From Crocodylus rhombifer (lineage: Eukaryota > Chordata > Crocodylia > Crocodylidae): a stretch of DNA of 64,000 bases. The notes under the pieces were generated by a model. It saw only the letters and a program-made list of their open reading frames with translations, did no database searches and was not told the origin of the DNA. The translations under genes and the position numbers were made by a program. The DNA lies in assembly GCA_038503035.1 (NCBI GenBank), contig JAVSML010018918.1:1-64000 (forward strand), read 5' to 3'. Below, in pieces: positions 1-11,436 of the stretch. Position 1 is the stretch's first letter; every line of letters starts with the position of its first letter.

Positions 1-1000
1 ACCAGCAAAACCTTTGATCACTGGATGGAGGTGCTGGTGAACAGAATCAGAGAGGCAGAAGGGCAGAGGCGGGGAGATGTGGAAGGGGGATCCACTTTCC
101 CATGACAGCACCAGCCAGTCTCCTCCATGACAGCTGCTGCCGATGTGGGCCAAGGGCATGGCTTCAATGGTGGGGTCCAGAGGCAGGTAGTGTGGAGGCT
201 TTGGTGGCTACCTATCTCAGCAAGGACACACTGGACTGTGACCCCTTGGCCTATTGGGCAACCCACAGCCAGATGTGACAGGATCTGGCCACAGTTGCCC
301 GGGAACACCTGTCTTGTCCACCGACCAGTATTCCAAGTGAGAGGGGGTTCAGCATTGCTGGGGATGTTGTGACACCGCACTGAATCTCCTTGCAACCTGG
401 TTTGGTGGAGCAGCTGGTGTTCCTCAAGGTGAACCTCCCGCTGCTGGGGTTTCCCAAGCTCCACGTGCAGATGAAGTGCATACCACCCTCCTCACTCCAT
501 CCGCACCTATTTTCTTTTTTCTTTTAACCATTTAATGCCCTGCTCTCTGAGCTGGAGGAGGCACTCACTGTATCACCAGCCAGCAGGGGAAGAACATGTC
601 CCTGCTGAGCTCCTGTGCCAGGACAAACTTGGAGGTCTGGGCTGGGGCTATGGGGAAGGAGGAGATCCCAGGTCTTGGGCATGACCTAAAACTGCATCCT
701 GCCGGGGTCAGGAGGCCTGGTGGGACTGCTGGTTGTGTGGCAGTCCCCAAGAAATGCCAGGACCGCAAACCTCCCGGGTGAAAGGCAGGTAGGAAGTGCC
801 TTATAACGTCCAGCCACCACACACACTCACAGTCACAGCTAGGAAAAGCCTACACCTGTAAGATCTTTGAGAGCCTTTGGCTTGCTGCTTGCAGTGAGGC
901 TCCAGATGAGCTTAGCTGCCTGGGATACCATCTGTGAGGCATGGGTTCCAGTGTTGGGGGAGGTATGGAGCTGCAGAACGGATACCAACCCTAGACATCA
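1..1000. other. No recognisable gene
   Basis: Moderately GC-rich sequence with short overlapping open frames on both strands. The longest is 148 codons on the - strand (18-464), with no domain I recognise and no splice-flanked exon structure. I see no clear repeat termini here. It may be decayed transposon sequence or plain intergenic DNA. Confidence 0.4.
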
Positions 1001-1139
1001 GGGGCCTAACTGGTCAGCCTCCCACCTGGGAAACATCTGAATTGGTTTTCCACCAAGGCATGGCAGGAGAAAGAGGGGCAGGTGGTTGGCTAAGAAACCA
1101 CTGAGCGGGCCAAGATCTCACCCACACTGGGAAGGCCCC

Positions 1140-1320
1140 CTGCTCTTCCTGGATGGAATGAATACTGGAAAAGCTAGAGGCTGGTATGCATGCAAGAAAA
1201 CCAATTACTGAAAATGTAAATTGAGGTGTCAGGGGGTGAGGGACAGGCTGGGACCGGGGGGAGGGGGAGCGAGATGTTGTAGTCCTGCATGCCACACAGA
1301 CAGATAGGCAAAGGCTCACA
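1140..1320 (-). repeat. Interspersed repeat fragment, partner of 27950-28110
   Basis: Read on the - strand, this stretch matches the + strand at about 27950-28110: a run around the words cagcctgtccctcacccc and ctgacacctc, then a diverged segment ending in a shared ccatccaggaagagcag-like block. The two copies are clearly related but diverged. The 28-kb copy continues into a SINE-like tail that is missing here. Family not identified. Confidence 0.5.
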
Positions 1321-1329
1321 GTTCACTGC

Positions 1330-1960
1330 ATCTTATTTCCATAGTTGACTGTGCTGGTAAGAAAAGCAGACAAACAGGAAACACATCTGAAGAGCTAAGA
1401 CTTACATCAAACAACATCACAGTCCCACCTAATGCATTGTTGCTTCACTGCACAACCTTGAGCTGTCTGCTCCTGAGCTGAGCACTGAGTCACAGGAGTA
1501 ATTGCAGCTCGATTCTTTGGTGAAGTGGTCAAGCAGTCTCACTCCAGCCCTGCAGCAGTCTTCAGCTTTCTGGTGCAGATCAAAGGTTGCAGACATCCCT
1601 TTGCAGAACTTCTGAACCACATTGTATGGGGGCACGCAAGACCAGGTCCTACCGATTGACTCTGGTGACACGCGCTGGAAATCTCACCGGGCCCGTGGAT
1701 GGAAATCTACAGACTGTGAGTGACTCTTCATGGGGTTAGAGGTTGATGCTGACTCAGTGGAAGGCCATCTGCCTTGAGAGCAATTCTGTATCCCCAGGAG
1801 CTGGAACTTCTGAAGCTCTTCCCTACCCCTTTTGGTTCTCACCTATGTCACAGCTGATGTTTCAATAGGCAGCTCTTGGAGCCAGGTGCTGTACCCTTGT
1901 GAAATACCCAAAGCATTTTGAGTGCTAGAGGTAAAGAGAGAAACTACAATGTGGCTGGGC
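1330..1960. other. No recognisable gene
   Basis: Contains an 80-codon open frame on the - strand (1429-1671) rich in Cys and Ser that I do not recognise. It has no convincing flanking splice sites in phase with anything nearby. Otherwise nothing supported. Confidence 0.3.
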
Positions 1961-1966
1961 TCCCAT

Positions 1967-2460
1967 CCCCTGCCAGACTTCTGGGTGGATCAGGAGACCG
2001 ACTCGGTGTTGAGCTTCTCCCTCGCTTGGACAGGGAAAGCATTCGGGTTTGTCCTGTTCAAGGGTCTGGGGAGTCCTTGGGAAAACCTGCCAGTGCCTTC
2101 TGGAAGGGTGTGTGTGGTCCTGGCCCATGGGCATGTCACTAGGATAAACCTGGATTCGTGGCCAGGCTCCTGCAACTGGAGCCAGGCATGGGCATCTGAT
2201 TCATCCCCTGGCAGATTTCCAGGTAGACTGGGTGGCCACCCAGGCATCCGGCTTCTCCCTCTGCTCACTTAGGGAAAGCACTCAGGTTTGTCCCATTCAA
2301 GGGTCTGCGGGGGGTTCCTTGGGCACTGCCCCCTGCCCCTGTAAACCTGCCAGAGCCCTACTGAAGGATGTGCATGGCCCAGGCCCACGGCTGAGTCACT
2401 GGGATAAACCTGGATTTGTGGCTGCACTCCTGGAACTAGAGCTGGGGAAGGCCCTCTGGC
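1967..2460. repeat. Two-copy tandem duplication, unit about 240 bp
   Basis: The segment from about 1967 (cctgccagacttctgggtgg) is repeated, diverged, from about 2206 (cctggcagatttccaggtag). Both copies contain in the same order a gggaaagcA(T/C)TC block, a TTCAAGGGTCTG block, a gccC/tactgaaGG-like block and a GGATAAACCTGGATT block. Two copies only. No coding role is visible. Confidence 0.65.
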
Positions 2461-2559
2461 AATGTGCACATGGGGATCACTAAAAATCTTCAAATGCCGG
2501 CTATGGCATACTCGGAGTTCCTGAACAGCTGTGTCTTACCTCGTGCCACAGAGCAGCTA

Positions 2560-2800
2560 CCTTCCCAGTACTGTCTTGGATTGATCCCATGTGGACAGTG
2601 CACCATCGCATCCAGTTCACAGAGCTGGTCTGGAATGCAAAGTGTGGTCTGGGGTGCACGCTGCAGATACTGTCTGCACTGAACTGGCCCTGTGCTTGGA
2701 TCCAGTGCATAGGGCTGGTCTGTGAGCTTGATCCAGCTCCTGGAGCAGCCTTGTCACTCTCATCTGGTCCATGGGGCTGGTTAAGTTTGATACCCTTGAA
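2560..2800. repeat. hAT-like interior repeat (low-complexity GGCT/CCAG text)
   Basis: Repeated short phrases of the type gggctggtctg...gatccag...gagcag resemble the interior of the repeat at 15420-15850. Termini are not clear, so family and boundaries are uncertain. The 2800-3350 stretch that follows shows no gene. Confidence 0.3.
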
Positions 2801-3727
2801 ATAATATAGCTGATCTTGCTTTCACATGCTTTTACAGGACAGTCATTCTTGAATTTTTCAGAACTGTGATAACCACAACAGCGTATCTGGAGCCAGTCAG
2901 TTAGGTTTCATGTTGCACCGTTTCCTTCCTCTTTCCTCCAACCCAGTTTTAAACTTGCTTCTGTTTCAGGTCCTTGCCTAGCTCTGGCTGCTTTTTACAT
3001 GTGTGAGCAGCCCCCTTGCAGTGTAGTAGATCTTAAGGGTTTTGAGCCAGGAACAAGCAAACCAGTTTTTTCATGGATCTATAGTATTACATAGATAACA
3101 AACCCAGAACAGGTTTCGATATATAAATGTGAATGGGGGAAAAGTTCATAGTTTTGTCCTTGTGAGCAGGAAATGAAATCCCAGCACAGAGCAGAAGTGC
3201 AGAGTGTTGGCCAAGAAAGAATGCAGTCCTGAATGCTACCCCTGGAGTTCGGAGGATTATTCCCCTGACTCAGGAAGACATTGTGACTGGAAGACCTCTC
3301 CCTGCACAGAACTGAAGGGTCCTGAGTACAGAGAAAGCAGCAGGCAGTGAGGACCGTGTGGCAGGCCAGTAGGGGGTGCTCCTGTGTTGAGCCGCCCACC
3401 TCCCTGCCCGCCCACCTTCCAGGCTCCGAATGCCTCCCTAGGGGCGCCTTATGCTCGGCCGACCCCTCTCCTGGAGCACACTCGCTAGTCTGGGGGTAAC
3501 GTCGCTGCCACCACCCCGAGAAGGAACTCTCTCGGCCCTGTGTCCTCAGGGAAACACAGGCCTAATAGTCCGATGGGTACTCGACCCGGTACAGGCACGT
3601 GGGGCACTTCCCCAAGTCAAGGGGACAAAAAGCAAAGTCTCCCTTAGTCCGCAGACCTAAGGGGTCTCTTAGGCATAATTTAGACCCACCCCTCAATAAG
3701 TCTCCCACACCAGTCAAAAAGGAGAAC

Positions 3728-3733
3728 TTTATT
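3728..3733 (-). terminator. LTR polyadenylation signal AATAAA
   Basis: tttatt on the + strand, AATAAA on the - strand, downstream of the LTR TATA word in the same orientation. Confidence 0.5.
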
Positions 3734-4022
3734 GATTACAGGGGGTAGGGTAAAGTAGGGTACAGGGTTGAGCAATATCTTAGAAATCCTAAAGAGCAAA
3801 CAGTGTGGCTGAGGTAGCCTTTTGATTACGCATCTGTGTTACTGCCAGCTAAATATCTAATCCGATTGAGTAGCTTACTCACAAGCATCTTCCAGAGTTC
3901 TCCAGTTTCCCCTCTGGAGTCCTGGGGTGTGAGAGAGAGCTAGATGGTAAGGCTTCTCTGTCTCCCCTGCTTTGCTGCTGCTTCACCTCATGGCTGAAGA
4001 GAGAGCCTCCTTCCCCCCACAA

Positions 4023-4031
4023 CCTATATAG
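4023..4031 (-). promoter_or_regulatory. LTR TATA box
   Basis: ctatatagg on the - strand inside the solo LTR, about 290 bp upstream of the AATAAA signal. Its position fits an LTR core promoter. Present activity is unknown. Confidence 0.5.
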
Positions 4032-4700
4032 CCCCTGTGACCTCATTCACCTGGTCCAGTGGAAGTCAGCCCCAGTTGGCTGTCAGCCAACCAATTTGAA
4101 ATACCTCACCTGTTACCGGGCAGATTCCAGCTCACCAGGTAGAAACCCCCCACCCAGGTGGCAGATGCCAGTCACGTAGGCAGAGGGAGCAGGTTTCCCC
4201 CCTCCCTCAGGAATGCAGCCAGCTCAGGTTACCTAAAGAGACAGGCTGAGGTATGAATCCTCTGTGCTGGCCCCTCTAATCACATAGTCACAGGACAGAG
4301 ATTTTGGGGAGAAACCAAGGTGGCTTTCTGCCACAGACCATGATACTCATCCCCTGATGAGTTTAGGGTAAATAACACTTACATGTTCATACTTTGGTTA
4401 CAAGGGGTGCAAGTGTGGTCTCCTCATCTGGCTCCTGTTACAACGAAGGACCTGTGCCCCAGTGACTGCCCTAAGAGTCTGACTCAGCCCCAGGAAAGCA
4501 GCACAGGCACTGGATTAGCTCACAGAGTCAAACCAGCAATTCCAGGCCTGCCCATCAGTAGCAACAGTGAGCCCTTCCACTGGGGTAGGGCTCTCCAGGG
4601 CTTGATCTGTGGCCTGAGCTCAGTAGAAATTGTTTTATTTACCTCACAGGGAGCAAGATCAGGCCATATGTGTACAGGAGCTGGGTGAACTAGCCTATGC

Positions 4701-5588
4701 CAGGGGTCAGCAACCCCCGGCATATGTGCCAGAGCATGGCATGCAAGACCATTTCCTTTGGCACATCACAACCAAGCCAAGGACTCTGGGCAGCTGCTGC
4801 CAAGTACAAAGTGTGGCACTGACTCCATAGCAGCGGCAGCACATGTCCAGGCAAACGGCAGGGGAGAGAGGCCCAGGGCAGCGCAGGTGGCAGGAAAGCT
4901 ACAAACAGCTATACTGGGGTACAGAGCCCTAGTTCAGCTCCTCTGCCATGCTAGTAACTAGTCCCCACTCCCCCTTGCTTCTGGGAAACTGCCAGAAAAG
5001 CAGAACACAGCTGGGAGGAGTGAGGCAGACAGCAGACACCTGTTGCCCTGCCCTGTCCATCATGGGTGCCTGGGTGGGGTCTGGCCCCCTGCCTAGGAGC
5101 GCTGTGCCTCAGAGAGCTCTGGAGGCAGCAGGCACCCAGGGACGCACCCTATGAGGAAGGAGGTGTTGCCACCACAGTGACGTTGCCACACCGAGCTGGA
5201 ACCCCCCTGGAGAAGGTGCCACCAGCTGCCCAGGCTGCTCCCACAACTGCCAAGCTGCTGCCACAGGTACCACAAATCCCCTCCAGGCCATTTTAAAATG
5301 ACAGAATGGCAGAGGCAAGCATCTCTTTCTTGCCCCTTCCTTAGGGTTGTTTGCAGCAGGCAGCTGTGAGGCTGCAAGCAGCTGGACTAGGGCCCGGAGT
5401 GGCTCCTTCCTGGTAGCATCTACATGCGTATCTTGGGTAGCAGGGCAGAGAAGGGGCCAGGGCTGCAGTGCCACAGTAAGGACTGGGTCCCTTGCGGCTC
5501 CCCCACTGTCCACCCCATCACACAAACACCTTCCAAGTCCAGGTTGTACTTTTTTTGGCAATTGGCCCAAAACTGCTGCTAACCTCTG
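4701..5588. mobile_element. Non-autonomous hAT DNA transposon, 888 bp
   Basis: The element is flanked by a perfect 8-bp target-site duplication GCCTATGC (4693-4700 and 5589-5596), the hallmark of hAT transposition. Its ends are imperfect inverted repeats: caggggtcagcaac on the left, and cagaggttagcagc when the right end is read in reverse. It carries open frames of up to 153 codons but none resembles a hAT transposase (no BED finger or C-terminal dimerisation region), so it depended on a transposase supplied in trans. The perfect duplication suggests a fairly young insertion. Confidence 0.85.
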
Positions 5589-5599
5589 GCCTATGCTAA

Positions 5600-6200
5600 G
5601 CTTCAGGCTGCAGTTGGCTGACTAATACTGCCTGTGTCTCTCTGCACCCTTCTGCTGCTGCTTTTGCTATTGTTTTTAGTGTCAAGTCCCCTGATTCAGC
5701 ACTGGCAATGCTGTGGTACTTCCCTATTTTTCTGTCATCCTGGGGGAGGCACCATAAATTACAGTTTCTTGGAGCAATTAAGTCCTGGGATCTACAAAAA
5801 GGAAGGTGTTCTTGATTTAGTCTGAAGTAGTGCACAGGATTTGGTATCAAGGGTAGTTGCTGAGCCATTCTGTAACAGTGACAATAATGTAACCGAGTTT
5901 GACATTCTTGTAGGAAGAGAGAAAACAAAAATGAAAACAAAATATACCACAGGAATCTTTTAACATTAACAATGAGAACTATGCAAAAATGAGGAAGCTA
6001 GTTAAACACAAGGTTAAAAGGGCCATCAACTCAGGGTACAAACAGCATGGAAACTGCTGAAGAACATCATACTGGGGACAGAACACAAGTGCCTTCCACA
6101 AATCAAGAAACAAGGAAAGCAGACCAAAAAGAAGCCAACATGGTTAAATAGTAGAGTAGTGAAGGCTATGAAAGGAAAAAAGGCCTCCTTAAAAAGTGCA
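5600..6200. other. No gene seen; AT-richer spacer
   Basis: Sequence between the hAT element and the CR1 3' end. Contains fragments such as the Lys-rich stretch near 5940-6190 that could be old LINE ORF text, but nothing I can name. Confidence 0.3.
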
Positions 6201-6859
6201 AGTCATAGAATCATTGAATCATAGAAAATTAAAGTTGAGAAGAACCTCAGGAGTTCATCTAGTCCAAACCCCTGCTCAAAGCAGGACCATACCCAAGTAG
6301 ATCACCCCAGCCAGGGTTTTGTCTGGGTGGATCTTGAAAACCTCCAAGGATGGAGATTCCCCCACCTCTCTGGGTAACCTGTTCCAGTGGTTTATTACCC
6401 TCCTAGTGAGAAAATTCTGCCTAATATCTAAACTAAGCTTCCCTTGCTGCAATGTGAGAACTTTGCCCCTTGTTCTGTCATCTGCCACCACTAATAATAG
6501 TCTAGCTCCATCCTCTTTCAAACCTCCCTTCAGGCAGTTGAAGTCTGCTATTAAATTCCCTCTCAGTCTTCTCTTCTCCAAACTAAATAAGTCAAGTTCC
6601 TTCAGCCTCTCCTCATAAGTCATGTGCCCCAGACTCTGAACCATTTTTGTTGCCCTCCGCTGAACTCTGTGCAATTAGTCCACGTCCTTTCTGTAGTGGG
6701 GGGCCCAAAAGTAGATACAGTTCTCCAAATGTGGCCTCACAGTGCTGAATACAGGGGAATAATCACTTCCTTCGATCTGCTGGCAACGCTTCTACTAATG
6801 CATCCCAGTATGTCATTAGCCTTCTTGGCAACAAGGGCACACTCTTGGCTCATATTCAG

Positions 6860-8856
6860 TAGGGCTGTGCAAAGTTTCAGGTGCTGATTCAATTCCGATG
6901 AGATTCAGCCCAATTCAGTGGCCAAATCTCCAAATCCAAATTGAATCAGGGGACCAAGAAAAAGATCCAAATCGATTTGAAACTCTCTGAATCTTCGGAA
7001 AAGTTTCAGAGAGCTTCAATGATTTGGGTAGTCCCTAGTGGCCGCAGCTCGGAGCTGGAGCCGGACTCAGAGCTGGTAAGGGGGGCGAGGGAGAGGGGCC
7101 TGGGGGAGGGGACCATGCCCTGCCTAATCCCCCAACTCCTGTCCACTCCCCCAACCCCCCCACCCCTTGCCACACAGCTGCCCTGCCCGCTCCAGTTCCC
7201 CGTGCTTTAAAAAAAAAAGCCCCAACTCCATGGGTGCTGCCAAGCCAGGGGGTGATCCTCACTGCCCTCCACTGCCCCACGCTGCATGGGGGGCTCTGCA
7301 CGAGCCCTGCAACCCCCTTCCCCCCCTGCTGTCCCAGCCCCGCCCAAGGCTGACCCACCCACCCCAACTCTGGCCCTTTAAGAAAAAAAAACCTGAAAAA
7401 ACCACCAGGACTCACCAGCTCCTGCAGCAGCCTAGGGGGGCTCATGAAAGAGCCCCCATGTGGTGCAGGGCAGTAGGGGGCAGGAGGGATCGCCACCCCA
7501 CTAGGCAGGAACCAGTGAATGGGGGGGGCAGGGGTTAAAAGGCTGCAGCTGGGGTGGGCAGGGCAGCCATGGAGGGGCTGGGATAGCAAGGGGGGCATTT
7601 GGGGGCTCATGCAGAGCCTCCAATGCAGCATGGGGATGATTCAGAGATTTGGCAGCAGCTGAATCTCTGAATCTGATTCAGTCAAATTGATTCGGGACAG
7701 TGATTCTGTAACAGGAGTGCCGCTTTCGGAGCCTCTCTGGACGTGCAGCTCCGGTCTCCTGCGATGGGCGGATCGCCCACTTACTCTTGCCCGCCACGTC
7801 TTGATCTTGCTCATAACTGATGAATAATTTGAATTAGTGGGAAGCTGCCCATTTTTGTGTGCCCCGATGACAGGGGGCGCTGTCTGTGGCTCCTTTTCCT
7901 CCCCTGCACCGCAGCCCAAGCCTTGCAGATGGTACCGGTGTGATCTCTCTAGGGCCATGGTATTAGGTCCCGGCCCTTCACTTGCCTTTCGGGGCTCCTC
8001 GACACCCCTTCTCACTCTTGGGGGCCCACCCGGGGCCCCTCACTGCCCCCTAACTCCGGGGCTCCTCTCACCCCCCTAGTCGGGGCTCTTTGCTGCCCTC
8101 TAACTCCGGGGCTCCACACTACCCCCTAGTCAGGGCTCTTCACTGCCCTCTAGCTCCGGGGCTCCACACTACCCCCTAGTCAGGGCGCTACGCTGACCCC
8201 TACCTCCGGGGCTGGGCCGACATACCCCCAAACAAAGCTGTGCTCTCTCCAGCACCACTCGCTGTGCCCTCTGGGCACCAGGAACCCCCAGATTATTGGG
8301 GAGCTCCCGTGAGGCCTCCTCACACCCCTACAGCCTCACCCAGTCCTCCGGTGGAACAAAACACAAACGCAAAGCCCCCGGGCTGCAACATAAAAACTAG
8401 ACCATTCTGGTTAGAAAAATTAGAAACCTCTCCTTACCAAAGGGAGAGAGGGAGAGAGAGAGAGGGAGAGAGAGAGCTCATCCACCCCCAGCAGGGACCA
8501 GGGTGTTCCAACCATCCGAGCTCTCCCCTTGCCCAGGCCAAGTTCCTGCTCCTTCGGCTGCTGGAGGGGAACTGCCCTCCTGGCTGTCTGCCTGGGCTTA
8601 ACAAAGGCTAAGCTTCGCCCCTTCCTGGCTCTAGGCTTCTCTGGTTGCTAGGGCAACCAGCACCTGCACAGTCCTGGTGACTGGCAGCTGTGCTTCCCCT
8701 TTCCCGCCACTAGGGGTCTCTGCTGAGCCATTTCTACTCTCAGTCCAGGATACCTGAGAGCCCAGCGACAGATTTGAATCACCAAATAAAATCACTGCTG
8801 CCCAAATCGCCCGAATCCAAATTTGAAGCGAATACTAGCTGCTTCGCACTGGCCTA
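6860..8856. mobile_element. Non-autonomous hAT transposon inside the CR1, about 2.0 kb
   Basis: Perfect 8-bp target duplication ATATTCAG on both sides (6852-6859 and 8857-8864). Termini are tagggctgtgcaaag and, for the right end in reverse, taggccagtgcgaag (12 of 15 identical). Joining the flanks restores a continuous CR1. The interior is GC-rich, with T/A-rich sub-terminal words (aatcgatttga, gattcag), a minisatellite-like stretch with recurring ctccggggctcc(a/t)cac phrases (about 8045-8220) and a GGGAGAGA microsatellite (about 8443-8476). Open frames of up to 198 codons inside are proline/glycine-rich and not transposase. A diverged relative ends near 29013. Confidence 0.85.
8443..8476. repeat. 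GGGAGAGA-type simple repeat
   Basis: Purine-only microsatellite of gggagaga and gaga units, inside the hAT element. Confidence 0.8.
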
Positions 8857-9839
8857 ATATTCAGCGTACTGTCCTCTGTAACCTCTAGGTCCTTTTCTGC
8901 AGAACTGCTTCCCAGCCAGTCAGTCCTCAGTCAGGACCAACCCCTGGGACGCTCCACTTGATACCGGCTGCCAGCTAGACATCGAGTCATTGATTACTAC
9001 TCTCTGAGCCTGATGATCCAGCCAGTTTTCTATTCACCTTACAGCCTATTCATTCAGCCAATATTCCTTAGCTTGCCTGTGAGAGTGTTGTGGGAGACGG
9101 TATCAAAAGCCTTGCTAAAATCAAGTTATACCACATCCGCTGGGCTCCCTGCATCCACAGAGCCAGTCACCTCATCAGAGATGGCAATCAGGTGGATCAG
9201 GCATGACCTGCCCCTGGTGAATCCATGCTGACTGTTCCTAACCTCCTTTTTTTCCTCCAAGTGCTTAGAAATGGATTCCTTCAGGATCTACTCCATAACT
9301 TTGCCAGGGACTGAGGTAAGGCTGACTGGTCTGTAGCTTCCTGGATCTTCCTTTTCCCATTTCTTAAATACAGGCATTATGTTTGCCCTTTTCCAAACAT
9401 CTGGGACTTCTGACTGCTCTAAGTTTTTAAAGATGATGATGGCCAGGGGCTCTGCAATATCATCAAGCCAACTCCCTAAGCATCTTTGGGTGCATCTCAT
9501 CTGGCCCCATGGACGTGTATATGTCCAGCTTTTCAAAATAGTCCCTAACCTGTTCTTTCACTACTGTTGACTGTTCACCTCCTCCCCAAACTGTCCTGCT
9601 CCATGCAGCAGTCTGGGAGCTGACCTTGTCTGTGAAGACTGAAGTGACAAAAGCACTTCAGCCTTTTCTGCATCCTCTGTCACTAGGCTGCCTCCCCCAT
9701 TCAGTAAGCGACCCACACTTTCCCTGATCCTCCTTTTACTGCCAACATACTTGTAGAAACCCTTCGCGTTACCCTTCACATCCCTTGCTAGCTGCAACTC
9801 CAAGTGTGCTTTGCCTTCCTGACTTCATCACTGCATGCC

Positions 9840-10410
9840 CCAGAAAGTCCATTCCTAGTAAGGAAACTAAAAAATGAGCACAGACTCTGGCAAATCAAAA
9901 GTAGAACAATAATAAGCCAAGCTAAAAAATTGCTTTCACCATGCAGCTCCTCTTTCCCACTGCCCTTCCTGCTAGCCCTCAAAGCAGTCTGAGGACTGGC
10001 TGGGAGTCTACCGGAATCGGCATCATCTTCCAGTGACTACTGAAAGCAATCTAGGAGATTTTAATATGATATTTTAAGAAAATGAATTAATATAATGAAT
10101 GCACGTAATTCATACAGAAGTTAATTCATTGTTAAAACATAATGGTGTCATCTGATTGCATTTTTCTTTCCCATTACAATTAATGACATTATCTCGTTAC
10201 AATTAATGACGTTGTTATGTTGGAAAAAAGAAAAAAATCTGGAAGTTTCAGTCAGAGTTGGTAACCGTAGCTGCAGTTCAACCCGCAGGGGAGGGGGGGG
10301 CGACGTGGGGGGCTGGTTTTCCTGATCCTGGAATTGCTCCACCCCTCTGCTTAACCCCTTGCAACCCAGGGGTTGGGTTTATACAAATAAAACAGAAAAC
10401 CAGCAAATCC
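9840..10410. other. No gene; small AT-rich tandem duplication
   Basis: Nothing recognisable as coding. Around 10170-10215 the phrase ttacaattaatgac is repeated in tandem (two copies about 23 bp apart) in an AT-rich stretch. Confidence 0.4.
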
Positions 10411-10414
10411 CCTT

Positions 10415-10545
10415 TTTTAGAGGGAGGTCAGGCCTCACCAACCTATTCAAGTTCTTTGAGGGTGTGAACAAACCTAGGCACCAGGGTGATCCAGTTGATA
10501 TGGTATATCTGGACTTGCAAAACACCTTTGCCAAAGGGCTCTTAG
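10415..10545 (+). mobile_element. CR1 reverse-transcriptase fragment
   Basis: The + strand reads as SGLTNLFKFFEGVNK and then DPVDMVYLDLQNTFAKG, the RT segment around the conserved YLDFxKAFD motif of CR1-type LINEs, with changes from the usual form. It is only about 130 bp and is truncated at both ends. Confidence 0.7.
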
Positions 10546-10959
10546 GTAGTGGGGATGGGGATGGAGAGTACAAGCCATGTGAGGACGAGTAAGTGCAGGC
10601 TGTGCACAGAGCTGTACGGTGAAGAAATAACCTAATATATACATATATATTTCATTCTTAGGATGGGGACACTCTCAACAAGCTTCAACAGAGCTTCTTA
10701 AAAAAATGCCCTTGCTCTCCAGCCTCAGTAACACCCAGGCACAGAAGACGGAGCTGGAGGACAAAGGCAGTGCCATGTCAAGGTCTGTTCCTGCTGCCCA
10801 GGATGCCAGTGTATCAGCTGGGGACCACAGCGCATTTCACACAGTGAGTCAAGTAAGTTGCAGGAGCTCCATGGGTGCTACCCGTCGCCAGCGCCATCCC
10901 CCACACACGGAGGAGCTACGGCTTGGGGGCAGGAGGCAGCGGGTCGGCGGGGGGGAGGG

Positions 10960-11019
10960 GCACACGGTTGAGACCGGTCACCCAAATGGGTCCTGGTACA
11001 AAAAGGTTGAGCCCCGCTG
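10960..11019 (+). repeat. End fragment of the hAT family at 14262-14562
   Basis: The phrase aatgggtcctggtacaaaa, then aggttga and a c-c-x-c-t-g end, matches the right end of the hAT copy at 14524-14562. The rest of this copy is too diverged to place. It sits just inside the CpG island. Confidence 0.5.
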
Positions 11020-11429
11020 CTCTCTGCACCCTCCGCTTCCTTCGGCCCCTTCCCAGATGCTCCCGGTCGGTCGGTCTGTCTGCCTGTGGCCCAGTTCCGC
11101 GGCGGTCCGCGGCCAGGGCGCGGCGGGAATGGGGAGCAAGGCGCTCGGGGCGAGTCCGCGCTGGGACCCGGCAGCCGTGAGGGGCGCGCGGGAGGCTTGT
11201 CCGCGCCGGGCTCCCGTTGCCGCCGCAGGCCCCGGCGGATGCCCGGGTGGAAAACAGCTGGCCGCCTCTTCCCCGAGGCGGACCGGACCCCGGCCCCGCC
11301 CGCCTCCGTCAGAGCTGGGCCGGCGCAGGCGATACCGCTGCCCGAGCAGGCCCTGAGTGGAGCCGGGTCGGGGGGCCTGGAGCAGGGCGCGCCACTGTTG
11401 CGGCCCGGGGGGGGGCAGGCGGCGGCCCC

Positions 11430-11436
11430 ATGGCAG
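11430..11436 (+). CDS. CLEC2-like exon 1 (coding part, 7 bp)
   Basis: ATG GCA G followed at once by the donor GTACGG. It is the first ATG in its frame after a long open CpG-island stretch, with G at +4. Phase 1 joins exactly to the transmembrane exon, giving MAG-CCSD. A longer or alternative cytoplasmic exon cannot be excluded, so this is the least certain part of the gene. Confidence 0.5.

Larger units (their letters stand above)
3357..4335 (-). mobile_element. Solo LTR of an endogenous retrovirus-like or Gypsy-like element
   Basis: A 979-bp block bounded by the perfect inverted termini TGTGGCAG and CTGCCACA (TG...CA), flanked by GACCG on the left and GACCA on the right, which looks like a 5-bp target duplication with one change. 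On the - strand it carries a TATA-box word (ctatatagg, near 4023-4031) and, downstream, an AATAAA polyadenylation signal (3728-3733), the order expected for U3-R-U5. No gag, pol or env reading frame is attached on either side, so this is most simply a solo LTR left by recombination. ERV or Gypsy origin cannot be separated here. Confidence 0.7.
6205..9830 (-). mobile_element. CR1-type LINE, antisense, 5'-truncated, split by a hAT insertion
   Basis: Read on the - strand, 9803-8865 encodes reverse-transcriptase text (VFKKWEKEDPGSYRPVSLT near 9340-9400; KGFYKYVGSKRR near 9730-9760) and 6851-6205 encodes the C-terminal RT region (VQRRATKM, LFSLEKRRLRGNLI, NHWNRLPREV). The 3' end near 6205 carries the CR1-style short repeats (attgaatcatagaa on +). 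Frames are broken in several places, so it is dead. The body is interrupted at 6852-6864 by a hAT element (6860-8856). The 5' limit near 9830 is approximate; ORF1 and the endonuclease are absent. Confidence 0.85.

Noticed and set aside
5109..5570. 153-codon open frame on the - strand
   Set aside because: Lies within the 888-bp hAT element and has no hAT transposase features.
7035..7631. 198-codon open frame on the - strand
   Set aside because: Lies wholly within the hAT element, proline/glycine-rich, no transposase motif.
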